DNA from: Candidatus Omnitrophota bacterium
GTDB lineage: Bacteria > Omnitrophota > Gorgyraeia > Duberdicusellales > 4484-171
Assembly: GCA_023135905.1 (NCBI GenBank)
Contig: JAGLSE010000003.1
Coordinates: 1-49,344, forward strand
Length of the DNA stretch: 49,344 bases
Direction: 5' to 3'
Positions 38,158 to 47,885 of the stretch are shown here, piece after piece. Both the position numbers and the translations under genes were made by a program. Each line of letters starts with the position of its first letter. The stretch's first letter is position 1. The notes beneath the pieces are model-generated. The model was not told where the DNA came from and searched no databases. It worked only from the letters and a program-made list of their open reading frames with translations.

Positions 38158-39612
38158 ATGAAGATTATCAAGAAAGTTTTAGACATAATAAAAAAAAGAA
38201 AAATTTTTAAAAATAAAGAGGTGACGGATATCATACTTATCCAATGTCCTCCTTGGGATGTTTCTATACCTCCGTTAGGGATAGCTTATCTGTCGGATTA
38301 TTTAAAAAAGCATGATTATTATGTTTATCCTTTTGATTTAAATATTGAATTATATCATTCTGCTAAAGCGGCAGACAAATATTTATGGGAGCAAAAAAGT
38401 TATGACCATTGGGTTAAAGATGAGTTATATGAAAAAACATGGCATAGTCTTAGAAAGATTTCCGGGAAGATTTTAGAGCAAGCCTTTAAGAAATATAATA
38501 CAGAATATGTGGGGTTATCTGTTAATTTTGCAAGCATAAAAATTGCTGGTGAAATAATTAAAGTAATAAAGAGTTTAAATCCCAGGACCAAAATAATTTT
38601 GGGTGGATGGGGATGTGTTAATGGGCATATGAGAAGTTTATTCCCTAAAGAATTAGTTGATGTTTTTGTTATAGGTGAAGGAGAAGAGACATTGTTGGAG
38701 GTTCTGGATAAGTTGAAGGGTAAAATAGATAAAACTAGGATCCCGGGAGCTATTTTTAATAAATTAGGACAGGATACTTATGAGTCCAGAGAATCGATAA
38801 TAGACCTAGACAGTATTCCTTGGCCTAAATATAGTGAATTTAATTTGAATCTTTATATTAAAAAAGCAATGCCTTTATTCGCCAGTAGAGGGTGTATCGG
38901 TCATTGTACTTTTTGTAATGATTGGCCCCTTTCAAAACCCTATCGGTTTCGCAGCGCGCATAATATTTTTGAAGAAATTCAATATCATGTAAAAACTTAT
39001 CATATAAATTATTTTAGTTTTAAAGATTTGTTATGCAATGGAAACATAGAGGAACTAAATTTATTGTGTGATTTGATTATTGATTCAGGTTTACAGATTC
39101 ATTGGGATTCTCAAGCTATTACCCGCAAAGAAATGACTAGGGAGTTGTTGCGTAAACTTAAAAGGTCAGGATGTGGAACGTTGATATATGGGGTTGAGAA
39201 TTTTTCTAATAATGTTTTAAGAAGAATGAAGAAAATGTTTACTAAAGAGATTGCGGAAAAGGTATTAAAAAATACCTATGAAATAGGGATTAATGCTTGT
39301 ATTAATATTATAGTAGGTTTTCCAGGGGAGACTGAGATGGATTTTGAAGAAAATCTTGAATCCATAAAAAGGAATTACAAATATATTACACAGATTGGAG
39401 CGGTTAGTGTATGTTTAGTAAATAACGATAGTGATTTGGAAATTAACTCCAAGGAATATGGTTTGGTTTTGCCTGATGATTCACGGACGCGTGCTAAAAA
39501 ATGGTATACTTCTGATGGCCAAAATACTTATGAAATAAGAAAAATGAGGGCAGATAAAATGCTTAAATTGATTAAAGATTTAAAGTTGTCTTATGCGACA
39601 ATAACGGTATGA
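38158..39612 (+). CDS. B12-binding domain radical SAM protein
   Basis: IQCPPWDVSIPPLGIAYLSDYLKK, VIGEGEETLLEV, ASRGCIGHCTFCNDWPLS, IYGVENFSNNVLRRMKK, VGFPGETEMD. Confidence 0.9.
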   Translation: MKIIKKVLDIIKKRKIFKNKEVTDIILIQCPPWDVSIPPLGIAYLSDYLKKHDYYVYPFDLNIELYHSAKAADKYLWEQKSYDHWVKDELYEKTWHSLRKISGKILEQAFKKYNTEYVGLSVNFASIKIAGEIIKVIKSLNPRTKIILGGWGCVNGHMRSLFPKELVDVFVIGEGEETLLEVLDKLKGKIDKTRIPGAIFNKLGQDTYESRESIIDLDSIPWPKYSEFNLNLYIKKAMPLFASRGCIGHCTFCNDWPLSKPYRFRSAHNIFEEIQYHVKTYHINYFSFKDLLCNGNIEELNLLCDLIIDSGLQIHWDSQAITRKEMTRELLRKLKRSGCGTLIYGVENFSNNVLRRMKKMFTKEIAEKVLKNTYEIGINACINIIVGFPGETEMDFEENLESIKRNYKYITQIGAVSVCLVNNDSDLEINSKEYGLVLPDDSRTRAKKWYTSDGQNTYEIRKMRADKMLKLIKDLKLSYATITV

Positions 39613-40802
39613 ATTTAGAAATTAAAGATCTTGTTTTGAAGGGCCTTTTAGACGGCGCAAAGGCTTTTGTCGGACCGGAAACTGTTCAGTTTGATATAAC
39701 CAACAGATGCAATAATAATTGTTTATGCTGCTGGAGAAATTCTCCCCTTTTAGGTGAATCCAGCGAAGAGGATAAAAGGGAAAAAGAATTTGAGCTTCCT
39801 TTTTCGGTAATAAAGAAAACAATAGATGAGCTTAAGATAATGGGAACAAAAAAAATATTTTTTGCCGGAGGAGGGGATCCCTTTGTTCATCCGAAAATTA
39901 TGAAAATATTGAGATACGCTAAAAAATGCAAAATGAAGATTTATATCAATACCAATTTTACATTAGTTGATAAAAAAAGAGCGAGAGAGTTAGTAAAACT
40001 TAAAGTAGATCATATACATGTGAGTGTTTTAGCCGGAAATTCAAAGACCTATTCTTTAGTTCATCCGAATAAGTCAGAGGAAATGTTTTGTAAAATAAAA
40101 AAAGTTTTAAAATACATCGCAGTCTTAAAAAAAAATAGGAGACAGCATCTTTATAATCCGTTACCCCATATTAACCTTTATTATGTTATTTTTAATAAGA
40201 ATTATAAAGATATTAATGAAATGGTTGATTTAGCCATATATGTAAAAAGCGATACTATGGAATTTACACCGATAGATGTTGTTGCTGGTAAGACCGATTC
40301 TTTACTGTTAGACGCCGAACAAATAAATTCGGTCACTAATGATGTGAAAAACAATATTGGACGGTTGAGAAAGTGCAATAAATCTCAGTCAGTTAAGATT
40401 AATATTGAACAGTCTGAAAATTTTTTAAAAAGGATCAACTCTTCTTTGGCTTTAGAAGGTAAATATGAATCAAAAACTGTGATTAATCAACCCTGTTATG
40501 TGGGTTGGGCTTTTGCCAGGATAACGGCTGATGGAGAAGTGAATCCTTGTTTAAAAGCACACCGGATATCAATAGGTAATATTTATAAAAACTCATTTGA
40601 GGAAATATGGAATAGTCCGGAAGAACAGGAGTTTAGAAGAAAATCATTTAATTTAAATTTAAATGATATATATTTAAAAGATATCGGGAATGACCCAAAT
40701 TTAACCTTTGGCTGTTTACAAAGTTGCGACAATCTTCAAATAAGCTTAGATATGAATAAAAAGTATATAGATATATTGAGAGGATATGGGAAAGTTAAAT
40801 AA
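39609..40802 (+). CDS. Radical SAM/SPASM protein, tandem copy 1
   Basis: DITNRCNNNCLCCWRNSPLL, AGGGDPFVHPKI, CYVGWAFARITADGEVNPCLKAHRISIGN...GCLQSCDN. Confidence 0.9.
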   Translation: MNLEIKDLVLKGLLDGAKAFVGPETVQFDITNRCNNNCLCCWRNSPLLGESSEEDKREKEFELPFSVIKKTIDELKIMGTKKIFFAGGGDPFVHPKIMKILRYAKKCKMKIYINTNFTLVDKKRARELVKLKVDHIHVSVLAGNSKTYSLVHPNKSEEMFCKIKKVLKYIAVLKKNRRQHLYNPLPHINLYYVIFNKNYKDINEMVDLAIYVKSDTMEFTPIDVVAGKTDSLLLDAEQINSVTNDVKNNIGRLRKCNKSQSVKINIEQSENFLKRINSSLALEGKYESKTVINQPCYVGWAFARITADGEVNPCLKAHRISIGNIYKNSFEEIWNSPEEQEFRRKSFNLNLNDIYLKDIGNDPNLTFGCLQSCDNLQISLDMNKKYIDILRGYGKVK

Positions 40803-42036
40803 AATAATTAAAGATAAAAACCAGTTGTTACTGATGATGGGGGTTTTACATTCATCCAAGGCTTTTGTTTCCCCGGAAGTTTTGCATTTAGATTTAACAA
40901 ATATGTGTAATTTTGATTGTATTGCTTGTTGGTGCAGATCTCCTTTGTTAAGGGATAAAGCTATGCCGGCTTGGGAAAGGAAATTGACTCTTCCTTTACC
41001 CTTATTAAAAAGTGTTTTTGATGATTTGTTTGAAATGGGAGGATTAAAACAGGTGAAATTGGTTGGAGGTGGAGAACCTTTTATGCACCCTGACATATTG
41101 GAGATTGTGGAATATATTAAAAACAATGATAAAAAAGTTCAGATAGATATAAATACTAATTTTAGTCTTGTTGATGAACTGATAGCTGAGAGATTAATAG
41201 CGTTAGGGGTTGATTCCTTAACGGTAAGTGTTTGGGCGGGAACTCCTGAGGTTTATTCCTCAGTTCATCCGAATCAAACTGAGGCGACTTTTGATAGAAT
41301 AAAGGAGGTTTTAATATTTCTTCATCAACTAAAAAAGAAACTTCAAGTCAACCATCCCAGGATAACAATACATAATGTTATTTTAAAATTAAACTATAGA
41401 GATATCTCCGAGATGATACAATTCGCGTTAGATACAGGTACTCATGATATACAATTTGTTCCTGTCGACCCTGTTAAAAGTAAAACAGAAGCTTTATTAT
41501 TGAGTGATAATGAAAAAGGAGAACTGCTTGATTTATTATATGAGATTAGAAAACGTTACGATTCAACATCTTTTCAATATACCGCGGAAGATAAGAGAAG
41601 AGTTGTTCTCAGTGATTTTGATGGATTTATAAGTCGAACTGAAAGATTAAATACCAAGAGTGGAGCCTATGATGAAGATATTATTGAGGAAATACCTTGT
41701 TATGTCGGCTGGCTATTCGCGAGAATAATGACTACAGGTAATGTAGTCCCCTGCTGTAAGGGGCACAGAATGCCTATGGGCAATATAAATAAAAATAGGT
41801 TTAAAGATATTTGGAATTCAGATACTTATAATAATTTTAGACACAAAGGCATTAATTATCCTAAAAGTCATGGTTATTTTTCCAGGATGGGGAATAAGGC
41901 AGTCTCAAAGACAGGTTGCTATAATTGCGATAATCTTTGGCAAAATATTCCTATGCAGAATAAAATTAATTTGTTAAGAAAGGAACATCCTAAGCTATTT
42001 AAGCTTAGTAAATTTTTTCTTAAAAAAATTATTTGA
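40786..42036 (+). CDS. Radical SAM/SPASM protein, tandem copy 2
   Basis: DLTNMCNFDCIACWCRSPLL, VGGGEPFMHPDI, CYVGWLFARIMTTGNVVPCCKGHRMPMGN...GCYNCDN. 17-nt overlap with the preceding ORF. Confidence 0.9.
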   Translation: MGKLNKIIKDKNQLLLMMGVLHSSKAFVSPEVLHLDLTNMCNFDCIACWCRSPLLRDKAMPAWERKLTLPLPLLKSVFDDLFEMGGLKQVKLVGGGEPFMHPDILEIVEYIKNNDKKVQIDINTNFSLVDELIAERLIALGVDSLTVSVWAGTPEVYSSVHPNQTEATFDRIKEVLIFLHQLKKKLQVNHPRITIHNVILKLNYRDISEMIQFALDTGTHDIQFVPVDPVKSKTEALLLSDNEKGELLDLLYEIRKRYDSTSFQYTAEDKRRVVLSDFDGFISRTERLNTKSGAYDEDIIEEIPCYVGWLFARIMTTGNVVPCCKGHRMPMGNINKNRFKDIWNSDTYNNFRHKGINYPKSHGYFSRMGNKAVSKTGCYNCDNLWQNIPMQNKINLLRKEHPKLFKLSKFFLKKII

Positions 42037-42039
42037 TAT

Positions 42040-43194
42040 ATGATTTTTAAAGTTATTAGAAAAGCATTCTTAAAGGAGAATAAAAGAAGATATTTAAATT
42101 TAAAGGGCATTGTTTCAAAACATTATGCCTATAAAGGTCCGGATGTAGTTCAAATAGATTTGACTGATAAATGCAATAGTCATTGTCTTGTATGTTGGGA
42201 ACACTCCCTTATTAAAGAAAAAGAGAGAGAGACCGATTTTTGCAGTCTTGATTTTTACAAGGTTAAAGATTTTATAAGAGATATTGCTAAACTAGGGGCT
42301 AGGGAAGTAATCTTTTCTGGAGGGGGGGAACCTTTTTGTTACCCTAATATTTGGAAAGTATTAGAATGGACCCAGCTACAGGGGTTAAATTTTCATATAA
42401 ACACGAATTTTACTTTATTAGGGAAAGAAGAGATCCGTGAACTTTTGAGTTTCAATAAATTATCTTCTTTGACAATTAGCCTTTGGGGTGGAACATTTGA
42501 ATTGTATTCAAAACTTCATGGCAGAGAAGAAGACGTATTTTATAAGCTTAGAGATAATATTAAATTTTTGAATCAGGTTAAACCTCGAAGTCTTTATGTA
42601 AAGACAGTGGCTATCGTTAATAAAATCAATTATTTGAATTTGCAAGATTTATTAGATTTTATCGCAGAAATCGGATGTATTAATATAGAATTTGGAGTCT
42701 GTGATGTCATCCCCGGTGAAACCGATTCATTTTTATTGAATAAATATCAACTTAGTTTATTGAGGGCGAATTTTATTGGATTAGTTAAAAATATAAAAAA
42801 AAAGAGGTATAAGATTAAAATAGTTAATAAAGAAAGATTTTTGAAAAGAATTTCAAATCCAAGTGCTTGCTATGGCGAATATGATAGTTATGTCAAAGGA
42901 ACACTTTGTTATTCCGGCTGGCTTTTTTTAAGATTAAGGGCTAATGGGGATTTCAATTCATGTCTAAAGTCTCACCGTATTCCAATAGGGAATTTATACA
43001 ACGAGGGCATTTTTTCAGTATGGAATAATTTATTGCAGCAAAAATTTCGAAGGGAATCTTTGTGTATCCCTAAGAATGAGGAGTATTTTAAGTTTATAGG
43101 TAATGGTAATGGTGATAATGTTGGCTGTAAACGCATATGTGATAATATTTCTGTAAATGAATATGTTGATAAGGTTGCAAGATACTTTTTATGA
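42040..43194 (+). CDS. Radical SAM/SPASM protein, tandem copy 3
   Basis: DLTDKCNSHCLVCWEHS, SGGGEPFCYPNI, CYSGWLFLRLRANGDFNSCLKSHRIPIGN...GCKRICDN. Confidence 0.9.
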   Translation: MIFKVIRKAFLKENKRRYLNLKGIVSKHYAYKGPDVVQIDLTDKCNSHCLVCWEHSLIKEKERETDFCSLDFYKVKDFIRDIAKLGAREVIFSGGGEPFCYPNIWKVLEWTQLQGLNFHINTNFTLLGKEEIRELLSFNKLSSLTISLWGGTFELYSKLHGREEDVFYKLRDNIKFLNQVKPRSLYVKTVAIVNKINYLNLQDLLDFIAEIGCINIEFGVCDVIPGETDSFLLNKYQLSLLRANFIGLVKNIKKKRYKIKIVNKERFLKRISNPSACYGEYDSYVKGTLCYSGWLFLRLRANGDFNSCLKSHRIPIGNLYNEGIFSVWNNLLQQKFRRESLCIPKNEEYFKFIGNGNGDNVGCKRICDNISVNEYVDKVARYFL

Positions 43195-43227
43195 TTTTAA
43201 GTATGTATTTTAAATAAGGCAAGCGAA

Positions 43228-43347
43228 ATGCGAAAAAAGAAAAAGTTTTTTCTTATATTTTTTTTATTTATTATAGCATTAGTCATGGATATAATTTTTT
43301 TTATATTAAAAAAAATTAGGAATACAACTTTTTTCCCCGGAGCTTAA
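43228..43347 (+). CDS. Putative 39-aa membrane microprotein (not in ORF track)
   Basis: ATG 43228 to TAA 43345-43347: MRKKKKFFLIFFLFIIALVMDIIFFILKKIRNTTFFPGA; positively charged N-terminus plus one TM helix; exactly fills the gap before the ATG at 43349. Confidence 0.4.
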   Translation: MRKKKKFFLIFFLFIIALVMDIIFFILKKIRNTTFFPGA

Positions 43348-43348
43348 T

Positions 43349-44524
43349 ATGAATATATTGATGATACATCCTCACGATATTTATTCTCAATCTGAGCCGT
43401 GGACTATACGTATAAAAAGAATTGCCGCTGAGTTTATAAAAAAAGGGCATTCGGTTAAATTAGTTTATTTCCCTGAGGATAAAAAAAACGCATACAAAAG
43501 AGATGTGGAGAATAATATCGAAATATTTTCTATGAATAGAATTGTTAGTAGTTTTGTGTTTTTTCGTAATATTATAAATATAGTTAAGTTGGCTCAGGAA
43601 TGCGATATTATTCATTTTCAAAAGTGTCATTACACTGCGTCTCTCCCGGCATTAATTGCGGCATTTATTTGTGATAAACCTATTCACTATGATTGGGATG
43701 ATTGGGAGACAAAAATATTTTATTATTCAAATCCTCATCAGAAATTTGTTGGAGAATTTATTAATATGTTTGAAAAATTAATCCCTCAAGTAGTGGATAC
43801 AGTGTCTGTGTCAAGTAGTTATATCAATGATCTTTGTGTGAAAAGGGGAGTAAACCCCGAAAATATTTTTTTCGCGCCAGTGGGGGCAGATGTAAGAAAA
43901 AGTGAAAATAACAGTCATAATAATGAAAAGATTAGGGAGAAATATGGTGTTTTTAATAAACTTGTGTTGTACGTAGGCCAGCTTCATGGAGGCCAATATG
44001 CCGAGTTATTCGTTAAAGCCGCGCATATAGTTGTTGAGAGCGGATTTGACGCGACCTTTATGATATTAGGTGACGGCTATAGGCTTAGTGAGTTAAAACG
44101 GTTAGCTGTAAAGCTTAATATTGAAAGCCGTTGTATTTTTCCCGGGGCGGTTAAGCATAAGATTGTATCGGAATATATTTTAGCAGCGGATGTATGTGCC
44201 GCTTGTTTTGAGGACAATGAGATAACCCGATGTAAGAGCCCTCTAAAGATTGTGGAGTATTTAGCTTGCGGTAAGCCCATTGTTGCCAGCAATGTCGGAG
44301 AGGTTAGAAATATGGTGGGGGGGGTTGGAGTTCTTGTAGAACCGGGCAGTTCAAAATTATTGGCGCATGGTATAATGAATTTGTTGAAAAATGATACATT
44401 AAGGGAAAATTTAAGCGAATGGGGCAAAGAAAGGATTTCTCGAAAATATAATTGGGAAGCGACAGCTAATAGTATATTTAAAGCTTATGAACGAGGTCTT
44501 AAAAAAAATAAAGTTAAATTATAA
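43349..44524 (+). CDS. Glycosyltransferase family 4 (GT-B)
   Basis: LMIHPHDIYSQSEPWTIRIKRIAAEFIKKGHSVKLVYFP, KLVLYVGQLHGGQYAELFVKAA, RCKSPLKIVEYLACGKPIVASNVGEVRNMV. Confidence 0.92.
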   Translation: MNILMIHPHDIYSQSEPWTIRIKRIAAEFIKKGHSVKLVYFPEDKKNAYKRDVENNIEIFSMNRIVSSFVFFRNIINIVKLAQECDIIHFQKCHYTASLPALIAAFICDKPIHYDWDDWETKIFYYSNPHQKFVGEFINMFEKLIPQVVDTVSVSSSYINDLCVKRGVNPENIFFAPVGADVRKSENNSHNNEKIREKYGVFNKLVLYVGQLHGGQYAELFVKAAHIVVESGFDATFMILGDGYRLSELKRLAVKLNIESRCIFPGAVKHKIVSEYILAADVCAACFEDNEITRCKSPLKIVEYLACGKPIVASNVGEVRNMVGGVGVLVEPGSSKLLAHGIMNLLKNDTLRENLSEWGKERISRKYNWEATANSIFKAYERGLKKNKVKL

Positions 44525-44541
44525 TTAAAGGAGGGTATCCA

Positions 44542-44814
44542 ATGAGTGCACAAGATGATTTTAAGTCTATGACCGGAAAAGTGAATTCAGTTAGTGAACA
44601 TGAGGATGCTCCTTATACAATAGAAATTGAAACCAAATCTTTTTTATCTAGGAAAAATGATGCGGTTACTGTGGATCCTCGGTGCACTTTTTATAAATCA
44701 GATAAAAACCTTAAGGATATTGATATCATTGCTCGGGGCGATAACATTAAAATAACATATTTTATCCATGAAGGTATAAAAATAGCGATGAATGTTATTG
44801 TTATGCCTAAATAA
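44542..44814 (+). CDS. Small conserved-looking cytoplasmic protein, paralog of the 45138 product
   Basis: 90 aa with strong SD AAAGGAGGG (44527-44535); DPRCTFYKSDKNLKDI and GIKIAMNVIVMPK shared with the 45138 product. Confidence 0.75.
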   Translation: MSAQDDFKSMTGKVNSVSEHEDAPYTIEIETKSFLSRKNDAVTVDPRCTFYKSDKNLKDIDIIARGDNIKITYFIHEGIKIAMNVIVMPK

Positions 44815-45137
44815 TTTTTTTTGTCTTAGGATAATTAGTTGTACTAGGAATGAATTATATTAGAAAGTTATATGAAGTGAGGCGTTTAAGAGTGTTAAAT
44901 TAAAGAAAAAGTTTGTATAATATGAATTATCAAAAGAAGAAATTAGATGAAAGGAATAATTTCTTAAGTTATATGCCGGGTGTATCTTGTATAAAGAAAA
45001 CAAAATTGAAAAATTGTAGATATTTTTAATTACGTATCTAATTGGATATTATGAAAAATTATAAGAGGAGGTGTAAGAAGTAAGGTGATGGAGAGTTTTT
45101 TAGTTAGAGAGAAAAGAAATAAAAAAGGAGGTTAAGA

Positions 45138-45494
45138 ATGAAAAGATGGATGTTTAGCGGTTTGATGATAATTTTATGTTTGGGTTTTAGTTTAAGAGTA
45201 TTTAGTCAAGAATTAGATTTTAAAATTTTGGGTGCGGAGGTTCTTGAAGTAAGATTGAAAGATAACCCACATACAATGAGAGTCGTCACTCAGCTGAAAT
45301 ATAAGAGGGGAAAAGCAGTTGAAGAAGATTTAACCATAGACCCTCAATGTACTTTTTATAAAGGAGATGAAAAACCTAAAACAATAGCAATACTAAAACC
45401 TGAAGATATGGTGGAAATTACTTATACAGTAAGTAAAGGTATTAAAATAGCTTTTAATATAATAGTTTTACCTGAAGAAGAGGTTGTAGAATAA
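45138..45494 (+). CDS. Small exported protein, paralog of the 44542 product
   Basis: Signal peptide MKRWMFSGLMIILCLGFSLRVFSQ; strong SD AAAGGAGGT (45124-45132); DPQCTFYKGDEKPKTI and GIKIAFNIIVLPE. Confidence 0.8.
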   Translation: MKRWMFSGLMIILCLGFSLRVFSQELDFKILGAEVLEVRLKDNPHTMRVVTQLKYKRGKAVEEDLTIDPQCTFYKGDEKPKTIAILKPEDMVEITYTVSKGIKIAFNIIVLPEEEVVE

Positions 45495-45999
45495 AAAATT
45501 TTTTAAAAACAGGGCAAGGAAAATTGATAACTTTTAGTTTGCAGATTTTAAATAAATATTCATATAAAAGACTTAATTGGTAATGAGTTTCGTGAAATAG
45601 CATTTTGCAATTTGAGGTTTATATTTTAAGTAAATACAGACTGCTCTATGGGTTTGAATAGGTAGAGTAATATGTGGTCAATTCCCCCCCCTAACAATTA
45701 TATTTTTAAATTTTATAAGCTGTTTGAATATGATTGTTTAATAGATAGTGGTTATATTTAGATTGTAAATTAATATATTAATTTAAATAAGTTGATACTC
45801 AATTTTAGAAGGTATTCCTTGATATAAAAAAAATATTGGATCTCTAGGATGATTTATCATTTTAATTAAATAAATAAACACGATTTTATTGAAAGGAGTA
45901 TAAGGGGTAGAATAATCGGTAGATTTTATTTTAACAGGTAAAATATTCTAAAGGACAGTTAAGTTGATGAATATTTATGGTTTAATTTAAGGATTTAAA

Positions 46000-47739
46000 A
46001 TGATATATAATTTGTTTGGGATGTTAACTAAAAATTTAGGCAAGATAATTACTGTTCTTAAAAGAAAAACTCATTTTATTTTTATATTTTTTTTATGGTT
46101 TTTGACAGCCATATCCCAATTAATATTTCTTAGGTTAGATAGGCTTCCCCCTTTGGGGGATGGCATTCGATTTATATTAAGGGGAATGGAGCTTTTTATG
46201 ATTAATTCGCAAATAGGACTCTGGGAGTTTATAAAAGAAGTTTTTAAAGTAGTGGATTCGGGGCCACCTTTTGTGGATATTACTTATTTTCTTTATTATA
46301 AATTGTTTGGGTTTTCTACGGAAATGGAGTTAATTGTTAATTCGCTATACTTGGGAGCAGGTATTATAGGGGTATATGGAATAGGTAAATATTTTTTCAA
46401 TAGAAATACGGGAGTATTGGCAGTTTTGATTTTTACTACCTTACCCGGAGTTTTAATATTTAATAATTTGGGTTATCGAGAATTCCATATAATGTGTATA
46501 GTTGCTTTAACCTTATATTTTTTGTTCTATTCAGATAATTTTGCTAATGGAAAATTTTCTATTTTGTTTGGGGCATCTTTAGGTTTGTTATTTATGATTA
46601 AATATCAAGGACTTATTTTTGTAGCTGTACCGATTTTTAAAACATTAGCAGATGTTATTTATAAAAGATTTTTTTTAAAGAAGGAATCTAAGGGTTTATT
46701 TTTTAATATAACAATAAGTCTGACCCTTTTTTTTATTATTGGATTGTTCTGGTATGTTGTGAATTGGAGAAGCTTTTTTAATATTATGAAGAATAGAATT
46801 AATAATCTTCCGTCCGGAGATTTTATTTTTACAATAAAAAATTTATTTTTTTACTCAAAAGGCTTATTTGATGGAATGTTGTATCGAGTTTATTCTTTTT
46901 TGTTTATTGGGATAGGACTATGTAATATGTTTATTTGCATAAGGAAAAAAAATATAATTAATCATTCTAAGAATATTTTAATTATTTATTTTTATTTTAT
47001 GATACCATTTTTATTTTTTACGTTTTTAGGATTAAAAGAATACTCACATATGTTGCCTTTGTTGCCATTTATTAGCGTAGTTATAGCTGGAGGTTACAAT
47101 TTAATAATAAATAAATATTTCAAGAAGGGTTTTTTTATAATTATAATTTTTATGCATATAATACCTATTTATATATCACCTATATTAAAAATTTTTTGTC
47201 GAACAAACGGTTGTTTTGCGGCCGATACAATGAGTCCGATAGATAAATTTATTTATAGGTTTACTTATGAAGACCCTATTAAAAGACCATATTCTATTAA
47301 TATTGAAGAATGGGATTCTAAAATTAAAGGTATACTCCAATTCATTAAGAATGATTATTTAATTGGTTCAACTAGTAGCAACGATAGTAATAATAAACCT
47401 AGAGTTTTGTTATTAGCAAATAGTTTAGTCTTTAGATTTTTTCAACTTGAATATTACAATAATTTAGAAGGAAAACCAGTAAACTTGATTTCAATAATTT
47501 TTCCAATAGGTCCTGAGCCGAAGGATCCGGAAAAACATATTTTTGGGAATAATTATGATTACCTTTTGATGGAAACCGCGGAAGATTTCATCCATGGCCA
47601 AGAAGATAAAATATTAAAAGATACATTAGCTTTTATTCGGGATAATATCGATAGAGTGAATAAAAAATACATTTTGATTGGTGAATTTGTATTGCCTGGA
47701 GAATCCACAAAGGCATTAGTATATAAAAGAATCAACTGA
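46000..47739 (+). CDS. GT39/ArnT-like integral membrane glycosyltransferase
   Basis: Multi-TM, 579 aa: LRLDRLPPLGDGIRFILRGMELF, NRNTGVLAVLIFTTLPGVLIFNNLGYREFHIMCIVALTLYFLF, SLGLLFMIKYQGLIFV. Confidence 0.7.
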   Translation: MIYNLFGMLTKNLGKIITVLKRKTHFIFIFFLWFLTAISQLIFLRLDRLPPLGDGIRFILRGMELFMINSQIGLWEFIKEVFKVVDSGPPFVDITYFLYYKLFGFSTEMELIVNSLYLGAGIIGVYGIGKYFFNRNTGVLAVLIFTTLPGVLIFNNLGYREFHIMCIVALTLYFLFYSDNFANGKFSILFGASLGLLFMIKYQGLIFVAVPIFKTLADVIYKRFFLKKESKGLFFNITISLTLFFIIGLFWYVVNWRSFFNIMKNRINNLPSGDFIFTIKNLFFYSKGLFDGMLYRVYSFLFIGIGLCNMFICIRKKNIINHSKNILIIYFYFMIPFLFFTFLGLKEYSHMLPLLPFISVVIAGGYNLIINKYFKKGFFIIIIFMHIIPIYISPILKIFCRTNGCFAADTMSPIDKFIYRFTYEDPIKRPYSINIEEWDSKIKGILQFIKNDYLIGSTSSNDSNNKPRVLLLANSLVFRFFQLEYYNNLEGKPVNLISIIFPIGPEPKDPEKHIFGNNYDYLLMETAEDFIHGQEDKILKDTLAFIRDNIDRVNKKYILIGEFVLPGESTKALVYKRIN

Positions 47740-47885
47740 GCACACATATTTTTTTAAGATAATAAATAGAGGCGTCTTTCAATTTAATAGTTTAATAATA
47801 AATTATTAAAATTGAATATTAAGTAGCAAAATAACATTTTAGCTTTTTAGAATTAGGCATCGGACAATTTATAATAAAAAAAGAT

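Noticed and set aside
44922-45029. 35-aa ORF MNYQKKKLDERNNFLSYMPGVSCIKKTKLKNCRYF as a possible RiPP precursor for the SPASM enzymes
   Set aside because: No SD, no repeat or core-peptide pattern, no peptidase or RRE-like partner seen; the context points to glycan rather than peptide chemistry. Probably chance.
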